A DNA stretch of 64,000 nucleotides from Takakia lepidozioides (Eukaryota > Streptophyta > Takakiopsida > Takakiales > Takakiaceae), in NCBI GenBank assembly GCA_030704615.1, contig CM060731.1:62104756-62168755 (forward strand), given 5' to 3'. Shown one piece after another: positions 45,034 to 57,585 of this stretch. The notes beneath the pieces were generated by a model that did no database searches, was not told the DNA's origin, and saw only the letters and a program-made list of their open reading frames with translations. Within the stretch, counting starts at the first letter, position 1. Each line of letters begins with the position of its first letter. Position numbers and translations under genes: made by a program.

Positions 45034-45530
45034 TAGCAGTTGTGGGGCCATTTCTGGAAAAATGGCGCCGGAATTTCCCTATTTTGGGCCGAAAACTGGC
45101 TAAACCACATGCACGGGAACGATGTCTGGAAAAATGGCGCTGAATTTCCAGTTACATGGCCCAGAACTGCCCAACATCTGTGCAATCCCCGGCACAATGT
45201 ACCGAAATTCGACGCCACATTTCTAAATTTTGGGGCTTACACACCTGCCATGTTGGGACCTATAGCCGCGAAATTCGGCGCCATTTTTGCAGATGTCGCT
45301 CGAAATTCGCATGAGCGGAAGATGAAATATCATGAGCACGGCTCCCAAAATTACAATTTTTCCTTCAAACAATGAATAATATATTGGTTTTTTCTGAGAC
45401 ATTCCATTAAAATAATGTTTTTTATATCCAAAATTTGTACTTCTGCTCATGAAAACCGATTGTCTTGCTACTCCGCTCATGCTCATGAAATAGCTAACCT
45501 CCTATCGAGGATGCCCTGCATTCTATCTTT
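45034..45530. other. Stretch with repeated AAAAATGGCGCC motifs
   Basis: TGGAAAAATGGCGC occurs at about 45055 and 45129 on the plus strand, and its complement (GGCGCCATTTTTGC) at about 45273. No coding gene recognised. Confidence 0.55.
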
Positions 45531-45539
45531 GGAAAAGAC

Positions 45540-46076
45540 AACATCACGCAAATCTTTTGTTCAGTTGTTCCTGAAGAGAAGATCAAGCACACTGGCATGA
45601 TCTTGATTACGTGCAAAAAACCCAGTGTCTATACACATTGGGTCAACAAATCGCATGTGTTGGTCATTGACCGCTACATCAACTTTGAGCCACATAACAA
45701 TAGTCTGAACGGAGTTGTACCACCGGCAAAGGAAATTCTCGACAGGGGTGGCGAGGCGCTAGCCGACACGGTGAACTCAATTGCAATCAAACCAGATTCA
45801 GGATCTTCTCGTGGTCACGAAGCTATGATGTCTGAAATAGACAAAAAACTAGCTGCTCATGCCATATCGATAAGAAATGATATTCGTGGAGAACTTTCTG
45901 CAATGGAATCGCGGGTGGCCACCACCTTGACAAAGCAACAGGAGGAACACCATGCGTATCTTTTGTCTCTGAAGGAATCGATCACCCAAAATCTTGGAGC
46001 GAATCTGGCGAATTTCTTTCACCATGCAAACGTGGTGAACATTGGCCAAGTTACCCCTGCCACCATGCATCACTAA
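45540..46076 (+). pseudogene. LINE ORF1-like region with coiled coil
   Basis: An upstream frame reads IFCSVVPEEKIKHTGMILIT and continues with YTHWVNKSHVLVIDRYINF, a compact alpha-beta pattern compatible with the RRM-like domain of LINE ORF1. A charged helical part follows (SEIDKKLAAHAISIRNDIRG; MESRVATTLTKQQEEHHAYL). The frame closes at 46076. Assignment rests on position ahead of ORF2 and general shape; no zinc knuckle is seen. Confidence 0.45.
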
Positions 46077-47804
46077 CTCCTCAACTGCAGAGGGTGACGC
46101 CAACAACACGCTTGATGCACAGACTGGTCAATACCACCCATTAGCTCTGATCGAGGTCCAGCATGTCGCCCCCCCAGACACGGTGACGGCCACATGGCCA
46201 TGGCCAAAATCACGGCAGCACCCGATAATCAAGGTCAGCAAGTTGGTAGCTTCCCTGTTCTCTCAACCGCGCTCATCAATCCTGCCAATGTGTAATCACC
46301 CTGTGCGATCATGGACCACCGCCGCCAAAAGACAATTTCGCCCTCATCTGCAGCTAAAGTTTAGCCGCCAGCTACCACTTTCTCTTTTTCTAGTTCTACT
46401 CCTTTCAGTCTGTGTTGTTTGCCCCGCGATCTCTCTTGCATCAATAAAAAATCTCATTCCTCTTTCTACTGATTTACGTGCCTCTACAAACCTGCTAAGC
46501 GCCCCCATGGTGATACGATCCCACAAGACTCATCATTATGTCCACTCTCATCCTCTACTCATAGAGATAATACGACAACTTCCACACCAACGATTGACCT
46601 GTACGCCTCTCCACCCACATAGATCCCACGCTACACGAAATACTAACACCGCCGTGCCCATACTCTTCCCTCACTTCTGCTCAAATCACACCTTCCTGCA
46701 GCAATATAAACACTCACCAATAACTACTAGTCACTGCTCTCTCTCTCTCATGTCCTGGCCAGCAAACTCCTGCGATCTGCTGCGCCTCTACAAACACCCT
46801 GCCCCGCAACTTACCACCTTCCACAAACACCCTGTGCCGCAATCTACCACCTTCCTTCACCTGATGGATCACGGACTAGCCCCGTCTCCCAACGCTTCAA
46901 AATTCAAAACATGCCACGTCTACCTAACTACTGGCGACGTCTGCCCTTGCTTATTCCCTTCTCATCCCCCCAATCGCCATCTCATCCATCCACCGTACTC
47001 TCTTTCCGTCCAGCCACCCACATCCATCCACCCAGATGATATCTCATGTACCACTGACACGTGTATATACCGCCTCCATGATACTATACTACCCCTAATA
47101 CGATGCCCATTATGCATTCCGTATACTCTGCCTCCATACCACAATAATTACCCCCTAGTCACATCTACATACGTCCCCCATGCCACAAGTTACTTGCACC
47201 CACTATTCGGGGAGCCCCTTATTAATGGATGGATGAACAAACTTCATCCAAAATCCCTACCCACAATCCGCATCATCCTCCCCTCTAGGCACCCATATAC
47301 ATCCCCCTTCCCAAGGTATACTCAATATACCCCTCCTATTCTCTCCACCCATACTCTACCCCGTTCTCTACCCATCAATTCTCAGAACACATAACCCCCG
47401 CTCCCTCCACCTACCCTCACACTCTTACACAGTTTCGCCATACCCATCAGCCCCCTCTCTTTACCCATAGCCCATACCCACTACACGTAGGAAGGTCCAA
47501 ACACTACCACCATCATCCCTCCTCCCCCGATAACTCCTACATATACACCTGCTCTGACCTCATCCTATTACGATGCGGAGACATATAGCCAAACCCGGGC
47601 CCTACCACCATTAACGATATTACCAGAGAATTCCCCATAGACGCACAAGACAGATACGATATATACTTCCAACCAGACACCGTGTCGCTAAGGCACAGCT
47701 ATCGACACATTGTCGACCATTTCACCCCATTTTTCCCATGCAACCAACCCACTCACCACACGCAATACATCACAACATTTGGACTACCATCCAGCTGCTA
47801 CCCG
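46077..47804 (+). other. Pyrimidine-rich segment between LINE ORF1-like and ORF2
   Basis: A frame is open from 46042 to 47394 but its Pro/His/Thr/Ser-rich translation follows from base composition (C-rich plus strand). No domain recognised. The same composition continues beyond the solo LTR, so it belongs to the LINE. Confidence 0.5.
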
Positions 47805-48530
47805 TGTCGCGCACCTCACTTCGGTAAGCTCCCCTTCAAGTTATAGTTACTCGCTTTGATGCGCGCGCCTAACTCCCAACTTGGCCGCCGGGCCAACTTG
47901 GAGCTTCGGTTGCTCACCGGGACATAACGGTCCCCCTTTACTCTTCCAAAAGACCCTGCACCAATTTGGGCCTAGTGGAGATTCCCTTTGGTAGATGGCA
48001 GTCCAGAATAGCTCCCCACTCCTTGGTCGCTTTCCGGCTCGCTCGCTTACTCACTAGTTTTTGGTCACCAACGGGCTTGCACCGTTCTCTGGGTTACTAC
48101 TCCCTATATATACTTCTGTGACTATCCGCGGGGGTTTCACGAACAACCATGCCATTTTATGGCAAACCGCCACGAAGACCCTTTATTCCCGGTGATGAGT
48201 CGCGGTGAGTCTTGGCCCACCCACCACGGCCCCATTGGACCGTGATGAGTCCCAAGACTCCCCACGACTCCCACCACAAGGTCTCTGCCCCATGGTGAGT
48301 CCTATGCCACCCCCACTAAGTCCCGCTAAGCTACCATGACCCCTTGTGGAGCCACCCCCACCGCAACCTGGTGTGCGGGGCTCCACCTAGTGAGCGCCTC
48401 CGCCTCCTTGAGTGCCTTGGGCACTCAAGGGTGCTTTAGCCCCCCGTACCTATCGCTGCCACTGCCCCCACCACAGGGGTAGCCCCTCCTGCATCCCGAC
48501 CCCCTGCCCTCAAGGCAAAGGGCCGCGACA
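47805..48530 (-). repeat. Solo LTR of the element B family
   Basis: The reverse complement matches the LTRs at 21086 and 26198: plus-strand start TGTCGCGCACCTCACTTC, end GGGCCGCGACA. ACCCG flanks it on both sides (47800-47804, 48531-48535) as a 5-bp target duplication. It is visibly more diverged than the two LTRs of element B, so it is an older insertion reduced by LTR-LTR recombination. Confidence 0.95.
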
Positions 48531-48539
48531 ACCCGACAC

Positions 48540-49860
48540 TCTCTAGAACCTTCTTAAGACTCAAATCCTTCCCCGCGCCACATCTCCTCTTCTCTCTTAT
48601 CATCCTCATTTCCCCTCTCCCAGAGACCTGTAATAGCTACCTATTCTCCCACTCAGCCCCCCATATCCGCTCCCTCCTTCACCAATTACAAAGATTACCT
48701 CCGCGTTTCCACAATTACCTGGCCGCTCCACACCCCCTATCCGCAATCCACACCTCCCTTCACCTTTTGAACTCCAAACCCAGAGTAGTGCATAAAATCC
48801 TTGGGGACCACCTCGCCTCAGTGGCCACACCCGACTTAGACCAACGCCGCATCACCAATCAATTCCCCTTCCTCTCCAATGATATCCTCTCTGCCACACT
48901 TCAAGCAGTCTACACCCCAATACCCGGCTATAATCCCCCAGCCACCGCCATTACTGAGGAACCCTCACTTGCCCCCTCTCCCAACCATGCCCTCCATATT
49001 CTCGGCGACTGCCCCAGCACACTAAAGATCACCTCTTGGAACGTGGGCTCACTAGCCACTAGCATACAAAGCCTACTCCATCTCTTCACCCACTCTTTGC
49101 AACCACATATCTTCCTACTACAAGAAACCAAACTACATACTCACAATACTAGCAGTTCCTACATAAATAAATTGCTACTTGATTACTTCCTCTTATATGG
49201 CACCCCCTAACGACCCGGCAATGTCTCTCACGCCGCGGCTCTGCACCATACAAACCCACTAGGGGTGGAGTAGCACTTGGAATTCTTAAGACACATCACT
49301 CCCCTAGTACCACCACCAAAATTGCCATACCTATCCCCCTTTGTTCACACCTTCAAATTATCTACCTACACCCACCATCATTATGCCCTATCACCCTCAT
49401 CCACCTATATATGCCCTTACATATCGACGACCTTCCCCTCATACCTGATGTATTAAACACTATTTCCCACACAGTCAGCCACCCAGATAACCAACACTAC
49501 CATGTCATACTAGCAAGCGACTTCAACAGAGACATTGCACTACAAGGACACTCATTCAATGGCAAACCACCATCCCCAGCCGACCATGAATGGGCTCGAT
49601 TCACCAACCTATTACAGTTCAAATACATTCCCCCGGACTCCCACTACTCTTGGCAAGGGGGTCTTAACTACTCCTCCTTAAGCCTTCTTGATGGTTTCTA
49701 CCTCAAAACCGTTAATACAATTCCATCATATCTCCTAAGCCACGTCCACATCAATAGCTTATGTAATTTAGACCACTACCCGATAACCGTGTACCTCCCC
49801 CCCTCCCTCATTCCCTTTCGACCCCTCCCAGATGTACATACCCCCTCAACCCAGCCTAGA
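48540..49860 (+). pseudogene. LINE ORF2 endonuclease (APE type)
   Basis: ITSWNVGSL and PHIFLLQETKL (49025-49130) are the first APE endonuclease blocks. ILASDFNRDI (49510, the usual GDFN) and LCNLDHYPITVYL (49760, the usual SDH) are the later ones. A stop near 49208 and shifts up to 49410 break it. The domain creates the nick that primes LINE reverse transcription. Confidence 0.82.
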
Positions 49861-50249
49861 ATCCTCTCCCCCATACCCCAATGTAACATTAAGGCTTACC
49901 AAAACATTTCCACCTTGCCTCTTCAAATTTTATACATAAGATCTCTCACATACTTACCGATACTAACCTACATTTTTCCCCTGATGCCACCTGGATCGAA
50001 GCTGAGTCCATACTCACATCTACAATACAAGAAAATGACCAAGAGTGTTTTAGCCACATGTTCCGCCCCTCCCGACCTCCCCCAAACCACTCGATCAAAA
50101 CAAAAACAGGGGTTACCTCACCCGGACCCAGAAACGTGAATGGATCTCCCACCTCAACATCTACCATACGATACGTCGGGTTCTTACTATCATACCTCCT
50201 TCCTCTACCCCGCCATATAATAACTGGAGAACCGACCCCCGCATCATCT

Positions 50250-51850
50250 ATTTGAACACCCTCCCCACATGCCAATCTATTATGCCCCCACCTGAGGACC
50301 CACCTTCTCTTCCCCAATGGACCGCCTCCCTCTCCAAACTTGGACGGAAAGCCAAAAAAACTGCTTATATTATCACAAAACAAAAAGCCTCCGCCAACCA
50401 CAAAAAATTTGTCGCCTCTTTTGGCCAACTACTCCATGAACACCCTAAACGGGCCCACAAAGCCATCTTCAACCTTGTAATCAACCCACCCATCGACTGC
50501 CTCAGACACAAGCTAGGCCACCTATTAACAAAACCCGCTGACATCAACACAGAGATCTGGCTCCAGGCCTCGTCTTCCTATACACCTAACGTTACCAATT
50601 GTCTTCACCCCACCTACCACGCACCCAATTGCATCTGTAAAGTCAAACACTACCCATGGCACGATCTCGACGGTTTCTCACTGGAAAAGCGAGGCTCCCC
50701 CACTGTCCGTATCCTTGATCTCTTCACAACTGACTTATATGAATCATGCCTAAAAGCTCTCTCCAAAGCTAGGGCCCCGGGCCCAGATCTCATTCCCAAT
50801 GCCATACTTCAAGCACTTGACCCCCAATTTCATGTTCTTCTATTTAAATTTTTCTTCACCTATGCTACCGACTACATTGTATACCACAATCCTGGATGCA
50901 TAGGTTTCTGTGCGCCGCCGTCTCTTCTCCATCGATTTGGCTTCTTCTATCTCTTCAATCCGCCGAGATTTGGCTGATTCTACACCAGATCTGAATACTA
51001 CGCAAGAGCTGGACCATCCTACTATTTTAAAAAGGCGACCCCACGGACCTTAGTAACTATAGGCCCATAGCCCTTGCAAACACCATATACAAACTATTCA
51101 CCAGCACACTAACTGCGATGTTATCCTCCTATGGCGAACAACACCATATTTTAAGCGACCGCAGGAAAGCTTTCGAGCAACACGTAGCAAATACAATATG
51201 TTATCTCTGCCCTTGAAGACGCTAAACTTACTAAACAAGATATCTATCTACTCTATATTGACTTCAAAAATGCCTTCAGTTCACTGGACCATCCCCGCCT
51301 GCTGGCCATTATGACAGATCTTGGATACCCTATAGATGCTATCCAACTCATTGGTAATATCTCCACCAACAGCACCACCGAATACTCCGGCTCCTACTAT
51401 GGATCAACCGCACCTATCCCAATATTACGTGGCACCATCCAAGGGGATACACTTAGCCCTTACCTATTTATCATTTTCCTTGAACCCTTGCTAAGATGGC
51501 TTGCCCGAGGTAACCTAGGATACCAATACAAAACATCCTTTAATGAAATCTCTTCAGCTGTTATGCGGACGACCTTGCCATCATTGCACACAAGCCGCAA
51601 CATCTCAATCGCCAAGTTGACAAATTATCCCGCTTCAATCAATGGTCTGGTATGGAGTTAAGCCTCCATAAGTGCGCGGTCACTGCAGCCACACACCGTA
51701 GCAAACTCACAAAATCCACGATAGCCTCCCACTGTAAGCTCCATATACACTACCAACAAAAACCCTTCCCGTTCTTAGGCCCGAACGAACCCTACACGCA
51801 TCTGGGCATACAACTGGTCCCGTCACTCACTTGGCATATATAGAGGGACA
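50250..51850 (+). pseudogene. LINE ORF2 reverse transcriptase
   Basis: KARAPGPDLIPNAIL (50770), YIDFKNAFSSLDHPRLLAIM (51255), GTIQGDTLSPYLFIIFLEPL (51430) and, one frame later, CYADDLAIIAHK (51560) are the ordered RT blocks, with the YADD active site intact. Frameshifts lie near 50970, 51150 and 51560. A stretch at about 50880-51010 has no RT counterpart and may be a small insertion. Confidence 0.85.
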
Positions 51851-52279
51851 CAACCCTTTCCAAACTAAAAAACAAGAGTCTCGCCCTACTCAAATCTCCG
51901 GTCTCCATCCGCCCTAAACTAGCCATAATCCAGTCAGTTCTCAAACCACAAGTCCAATACGCCTTCCACGCAGTTACCAGACATCAAGCAGCTTGACCAA
52001 CAAATTATCCAACTCACCAAACAAATATGTGGCCTACCCACTAGCACCCCGAACGCCCTCAGTCAGCTCCCCCAAGATAACTACGGTATAGGCTCCAGCT
52101 CTTTAATTATTTCTTATGCCCGCACTCTGGGGTCACAACTTCTAGAAGCCCTCAACGATCCTGGCCGCCTCGGAGCCTCACTCATCTCCTATCCGTTACC
52201 CATGGCATGTTACTCACCATCTACTCGTCTCTAGACTCATATAGCTCTCCCGCTAGACCATCCTCCATGACAAAACCTA

Positions 52280-52900
52280 GCAAAGCTTGGGCCAGTACAC
52301 CCCCCCCTGCCCCATTACCCTTCACAATACTATCTCCCATGAAGCCCCTCCGGTCTACTTGGGGGTTACTTCCCCCAAATACCCCCCACTCCATTCACAC
52401 TACACTGACAGTTCCCACTCTGGCTCACATGCCAGGAACGGTGTATACCATGCCGCCACTAACACAGGGACTGCCCACCGACTCCCGGGCCCTGCAACCA
52501 TACTTCAGGCCGAACTCATGGCTATTTATGAAGCTATTTCACAATTAGCCTTGTTCCCACCACCATACTACATTTTCACGGATAGCCTAAACTCACTCTT
52601 TATACTCCGTAACCACCTTGCCTGTCTTTCCTCCCACCTCCACCACCATAATAGAAACCTTATCTCTGCAATTATCAAACTCGCTATCTCCATTAAGAAA
52701 ACCATTCATTTTCTCAAAGTTCGATCCCACACGGGCATCCTTAGCAATGCGGAGGCAAATCTCCTCGCCCAACTGGGGGCCTCCAAACCCCCAGTTGAAC
52801 CTTTGGCAGACCCCATCCACATGCACACCCCTTTTGGCTGCTTCACCCGGTACCTAACCCATCAGAACCCCGGCCAATCCGGAACCTTCTTTCTACTCTG
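52280..52900 (+). pseudogene. LINE ORF2 RNase H
   Basis: HYTDSSHSGSHARNGVYH (52400), ILQAELMAIYEAISQLAL (52500), YYIFTDSLNSLFILRN (52565) and FLKVRSHTGILSNAEANLLA (52710) supply the D-E-D-D pattern of RNase H. The frame 52287-52901 is open throughout, one of the best-preserved parts of the element. Confidence 0.86.
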
Positions 52901-53800
52901 ACTAAAGAAGCTAACAAACAAGCCTCGGCCTCTCTTAGCTATAACAAACTACATATCCAAAAGTGGACCAAATCCATTATACTCCACCACAAACTATCAA
53001 ACCACTTTTGGCACACTAAAGCCGTATCTGATGCTCAACTACGACAGACCCTCAAATTCAGATATGCCCAATACATGGGTCATCAGCGCAAGCACACCTT
53101 CTGGCCCACTAGCTTCCCTTCCCCGCACTGCCCACTCTGTTCCCACATCCACGCGACCCGCGATGCCTGGCCCCATCTTCTCAATAATTGTCTCCAACCC
53201 GTCATCCACGGACTCCGTATTGCTCGACATAACCACACAGTATATGGCATATCCATAAACTCCTCCTCAAATGTAATGTCACTCGATGGTTCTCACTCAT
53301 TAATGTAGGCACCTATCAAGGCCGACCCCCGGACCATACGGTACCACCCTGGCTGCTTCCCTGTAATTGCAATCCTCACTCACCCTGCAAATGCCTTGCC
53401 CGACTCTGCCCGGATATCCTTCTAGTCTAGGGACTTCCCACTAATGCTCTCCCACCCACTGAACCGTCCCCTGCTTACACCATCCATTTCATAGAATTTA
53501 CGTATTGCCACGACCGCTTCCCCAACTCCTCTATCCTCGAAAAATGCCAAAAATATGCACCGCTTATCTTTGCTATCCGCAAGCGAGGATGGGCCACAGG
53601 CCCCCTTATTGTCATTTCTGCTGGCACTTGAGGGGGCATCCATAATGCCAGCATCTCCGCACTCCAAGACAACTTTAAACTTCCTCTCACTTCCATCCAT
53701 AAATGCTTTAAAGCTATACACCTCACGGCGCTCCGCTCTCTTACCGCGATCATTACCAACAAGCGTCAGCTTGAATCTATTCCCCCTCTTGCCCCCTAGG
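52900..53800 (+). pseudogene. LINE ORF2 C-terminal region with zinc motif
   Basis: PHCPLCSHIHATRDAWPHLL followed by NNC near 53130-53190 gives a Cys-Cys-His-Cys pattern as found after the RT/RNase H part of many LINEs. A final frame ends at about 53800 (TNKRQLESIPPLAP). Several shifts and stops interrupt it. Confidence 0.6.
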
Positions 53801-54540
53801 TATTCCAGTCGCCTTTAGGTACCCGTGGGTCCCCTTGGGTACCATGTAGTACCCTTGGCTCGGGCTTCTCTCCATCAGTCGGTCATTTGGTGTCCCCTGG
53901 GCACCGGCATTTCACATAGGGCCCATCCCTGAAAAGGGGCAGTAGCCGCAATGAGTCTTCTCTCTCTCTGGGTCATCCACCCCTCATCCCCCTGTCATCC
54001 TCCCGTGTAAGGGATGGATGACAGGTGGATGAAGGGCCGATGACACTGCCATGCACGTGGTGGTCCACCCGTCGTTGATCTACTCATCCCATCCACGGCA
54101 CGATCCCCCGAGCCGTCATCGCTCCCCCCTCGGTTGATCCCTCATCCAGTGCGGGAGTGATGCCCCACCCTATGCCACATGGTCCCCCCCCCTCTTGCGC
54201 CGTCGATCCTCTCCTTTGATCGATCCCCCAGCCCCGGGGATTCTCTGCGTCCCCTCGTATCCACGTGTCACCCCCTGCCAGGATCTCCCAACCCTGTCTT
54301 CGGCCCCCGCAGTCTTAATGTTCCCCCATAGCCTGCTGCTGATCCCCCGCCTGTTCGATTCCATTTTTATCGGCCATCCACTACAAGGATTCATCCAACG
54401 GTCATAGAAGACTCCCGCCTATTGGGTCTCTGAGATGGACGGAGGGGATTGATCCCAAATGTTTGGTATTATTGTCAAGTTTCCGCGTGTTTCCTGCTGT
54501 TCTTAGGTCTATGCGTGTTTGCTGCTCTTGCGCGGGTCCT
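53801..54540. other. GC-rich stretch, no gene recognised
   Basis: Low-complexity words such as GGGTACC and CCCTCATCC(A/C) recur at 53810-54180. It may be the LINE 3' untranslated region plus flank. Confidence 0.4.
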
Positions 54541-54554
54541 CTCGTGCGGGGGTT

Positions 54555-54640
54555 GTTATTTTATGAGCGTGGAGGCGTGAGCCTGTGAGCCCAGGAACTC
54601 GTGAGTCCAACATAGGCTCACGCCACGTCAGCTTTGAAAT
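54555..54640. repeat. GTGAGCC palindrome cluster, third site
   Basis: GGCGTGAGCC (54574-54583) and GGCTCACGCC (54615-54624) are a perfect 10-bp inverted repeat enclosing further GTGAG words. The motif vocabulary is that of 16121-16221 and 17197-17298. Confidence 0.65.
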
Positions 54641-55600
54641 CCAAACTTACAAGGCCTATTTCCGGGGGATGCGCCTATTTCTGCGGATTGATATATCTTT
54701 CAATCATTGCAGACGTTACATCCTTTCCATCCATCTTTTTCATCCATTTAGATGTGGTGAACATACCAAGCCCTTGCATGTTTGGAATTGGATGAATGTT
54801 GTTGTTGTTGAATGAAACATTATCCAGGATGAAATTCAATGTATGCGGTTTGACTTGTCACAAGCGAATGCACTAATTATGGACGATGCATAGTCTGCTG
54901 CCTAGACGAATGTGTCCACGTCGTGTGTGTATATACATATGAAGTTGCGACATATGGACACACCCAATCATGCATATGCAATCATAGAGGGAAAGAATCC
55001 GACACATGCAGAGAGGTGGACATGGAGGGAGGGAGGGAGGGGTGATGGTGGACGTCACCAGTGTTGAGTCGGGAGTGTCTGTAGAGGTGGAATGCTTGAG
55101 AAGATCGGATGGAGTTAGGCAAGAAGGCAAATTTGTGGAGCTTCTGTGTAGCATGCCATACTCAGTAGGAGGTAGTGGTGAGAGATAGGCTTCTTTGCGA
55201 TTATGGACGCTCGTTCCCACTCTGTTTAAGTGTTATTTCATGGACAAGAGGTTCCATGGATGAAGGGGGGGAAGGTATGCATGAAGTTTCAACGCAGTTG
55301 ACAAAGACGATGGTGTCCACCTCTACAGCTCTACAAGATACGATGGCTTTGATTGTAGAGGTATCACTGTCAATAGAGATTCCAAGCAAAGTGATGGTGG
55401 TGCACTTGGAATCTGCAAAGCTACCATGAAGTTGGCCAATATGCAGCTTTCGAGTTCCCTGTGCGCTGCCATCAAACCTGGTTTCTTTAATCCAGTGACA
55501 TCTCTTCAATCAATGCCAACATATTTTGTGACACCTGCACAAGCAATGGCAGCAAGCAGTGCCCAGTCACTTGAAATTTCATATCTCCTCATAGGGTAGC
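54641..55600. other. Unassigned stretch
   Basis: Two overlapping minus-strand open frames (54873-55220, 55201-55509) have a fairly normal amino-acid mix (for example TLLGISIDSDTSTIKAIVSC) but match nothing I know. No splice or start evidence decides the strand. Confidence 0.3.
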
Positions 55601-57585
55601 TTTAATTGGTTATTTTCCATGAATTTATTGAGTAATCCAATCATTGTCCCAAGAAAGCCTAATTTGCTATTTTTCACGAATTTCCATCAACCAAAAAGTA
55701 CTTGAAATTCGACTGGAAAAACCAATTTGTTGTTTTCCATGAATTTTTTGAGGAGCAAGAATTTCCAGCAACCCAAAGTACTTGAAATTCCATATCTCCT
55801 TATAGGTAGCTTCAATTTATTGTTTTCGATGAATTTATTGAGTAATTTAGTAGTAATACATCAAATCATTAATGATATATCTCCCGTCGAGGCTCCAACC
55901 ATTGTCCCATGAGAGCCCACTTTGCTATTTTCCCAAAATTTCCGGCGACCCAAAGTACTTGAAATTCCACATCTCCCACACCACAAGTCCAAAAATCATG
56001 AGACCAAGTCGATGCACCCCTCCTCATCAAGGGCTTTCCAACGGTTCCAAGCACCAAGGCTGGGCCCCCGCGGTTTGGCACATCTCAACGTGACAAAACA
56101 AAACAAAACAAACCAAACAAATGTCTCGACTTCATATATTGAGCACTTTTTTTTTCCACAGAGTCTACAACTAGATTTGAACCGGAGACCTTTCCCTTGA
56201 TAATCTCTCATGTTGAGGCTCCAACAATTGTCCCAGGAATGCCCACTTTGCTATTTTTCCCGAATTTTCAGTGACCAAAAGTACTTGGAATTCCACATCT
56301 CCCACATCTTGGTCCAAAAATCATGAGACCAAGCCGGTGCACCCCTCCTCATCGAAGGCTTTCCAATGGCACAAAGCACCAGTGCTGGGGCCGTGGTTTG
56401 GGAGATCTCAATGACGCTACAAAGCAAAACAAAACAAAACAAACAAATAAACAAACAAACAACCGTCTCCCTTCAATATTGACTAGGGTAGCCTCTGCCG
56501 TTGGCCCCAGTGTCCAATATCATCTAAGTCCAAGTGCAATCCCCTATCATCCAAGTGCGTCTCCTATGTCGAGGCCCAAATGCGACTCTAGGATAGCCTA
56601 TGCCATTGGCCCAAGTGTCCAATGTCATCTAAGCCCAAGTGCAAGATCTCCTATATATCCCAATGCATTTCCTATGTGTGTGACCTCTAGTTTATATTAA
56701 TACTTTTTGTTATACAATTATATATTGAGAAAGCCGATTTTTTTTTTCCACGAATTTATTGAGTACTAGTATATCCAATTATTATTGATATATCTCCCGT
56801 CGAGGCTCCAATCATTGTCTGAGGAAAGCCCACTTTGCTATTTTTCGCGAATTTCCAGCCACCAACAGTAATTGAAATTCCATATCTCCCACACCGCAAG
56901 TCCAAAAATCATGAGACCAAGCCGGTGCACACCTCCCCATCGAGGGCTTTCCAACGGCACCAAACACCGGTGCTGGGCCCGTGGTTTGGGAGATCTCAAC
57001 GATGCTACAAACAAAACAAAACAAAAGCTCGATTCAAACATTGATGGGTTTCTGTCTTTGCTATTTTTCCCGAATTTCTAGCAACCAAAAGTACTTGAAA
57101 TTCCATATCTCCTCATAGGGTAGCTTCAATTGATTGTTTTCCATGAATTCATTGAGTAATCCCGTCATTGTCCAATCATTTGCTATTTTTCATGAATTTC
57201 CAGCAACTAAAAGTACGTGAAATTCGACTAAAAAAACCAATTTGTTGTTTTCCATGAATCTATTGAGTAGCAAGAATTACTAGGGTAGCTTGTGCCGTTG
57301 GCCCAAGTGCAATCCCCTATGTATCCCAGTGCCTCTCCTATGGCAAGGCCCAAGTGTGACCTCTAGTGTAGCCTGTGCCGTTGGCCCAAGTGTCCAGTGT
57401 CATCTATCTCCAAGTGCAATCTCCTATATATCCAATATCCAGAGACGGGCACTCTTTGGGAGATCTAGGGTAGCCTGTGCCATTGGCCCATGTGTGAAGA
57501 ATCTAAGCCCAAGTGCAATCTCCTATGTACCCAAGTGCATCTCCCATGTAGAGGCCCAAGTGCGACCTCCAGTGTCCAATGTCAC
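55601..57585. repeat. Clustered interspersed repeats ending in AAACA-type tracts
   Basis: A roughly 300-bp unit recurs: CCCACTTTGCTATTTTTC, CCAAAAGTACTTGAAATTCC, AAATCATGAGACCAAG, GAGGGCTTTCCAACGG, GTTTGGGAGATCTCAACG, then a tract of AAACA/AAAC. Copies with tails are at 56093-56128, 56419-56462 and 57002-57026. A second family (TAGGGTAGCCTGTGCCGTTGG.. CCAAGTGCAATCTCCTAT) alternates with it at 56480-56690 and 57280-57585. Confidence 0.82.

Larger units (their letters stand above)
45540..53800 (+). mobile_element. LINE retrotransposon, decayed, interrupted by a solo LTR
   Basis: An ORF1-like protein (45540-46076) precedes a Pro/His/Ser-rich region (46077-47800). After a solo LTR come endonuclease, reverse transcriptase, RNase H and a zinc-motif tail on the same strand. 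The sense strand is strongly pyrimidine-rich. Frameshifts and stops are frequent. No poly(A) tail or target duplication was located, so the outer borders are approximate. Confidence 0.8.

Noticed and set aside
46042-47394. 450-codon open frame rich in Pro, His and Ser
   Set aside because: Its length and composition are explained by the C/T-rich strand, which lacks purine-starting stop codons. No domain seen; it is treated as part of the LINE.
55201-55509. Minus-strand frame of 102 codons with plausible composition
   Set aside because: No homologue recognised, no splice context and no paralogue in the window; left as unassigned.
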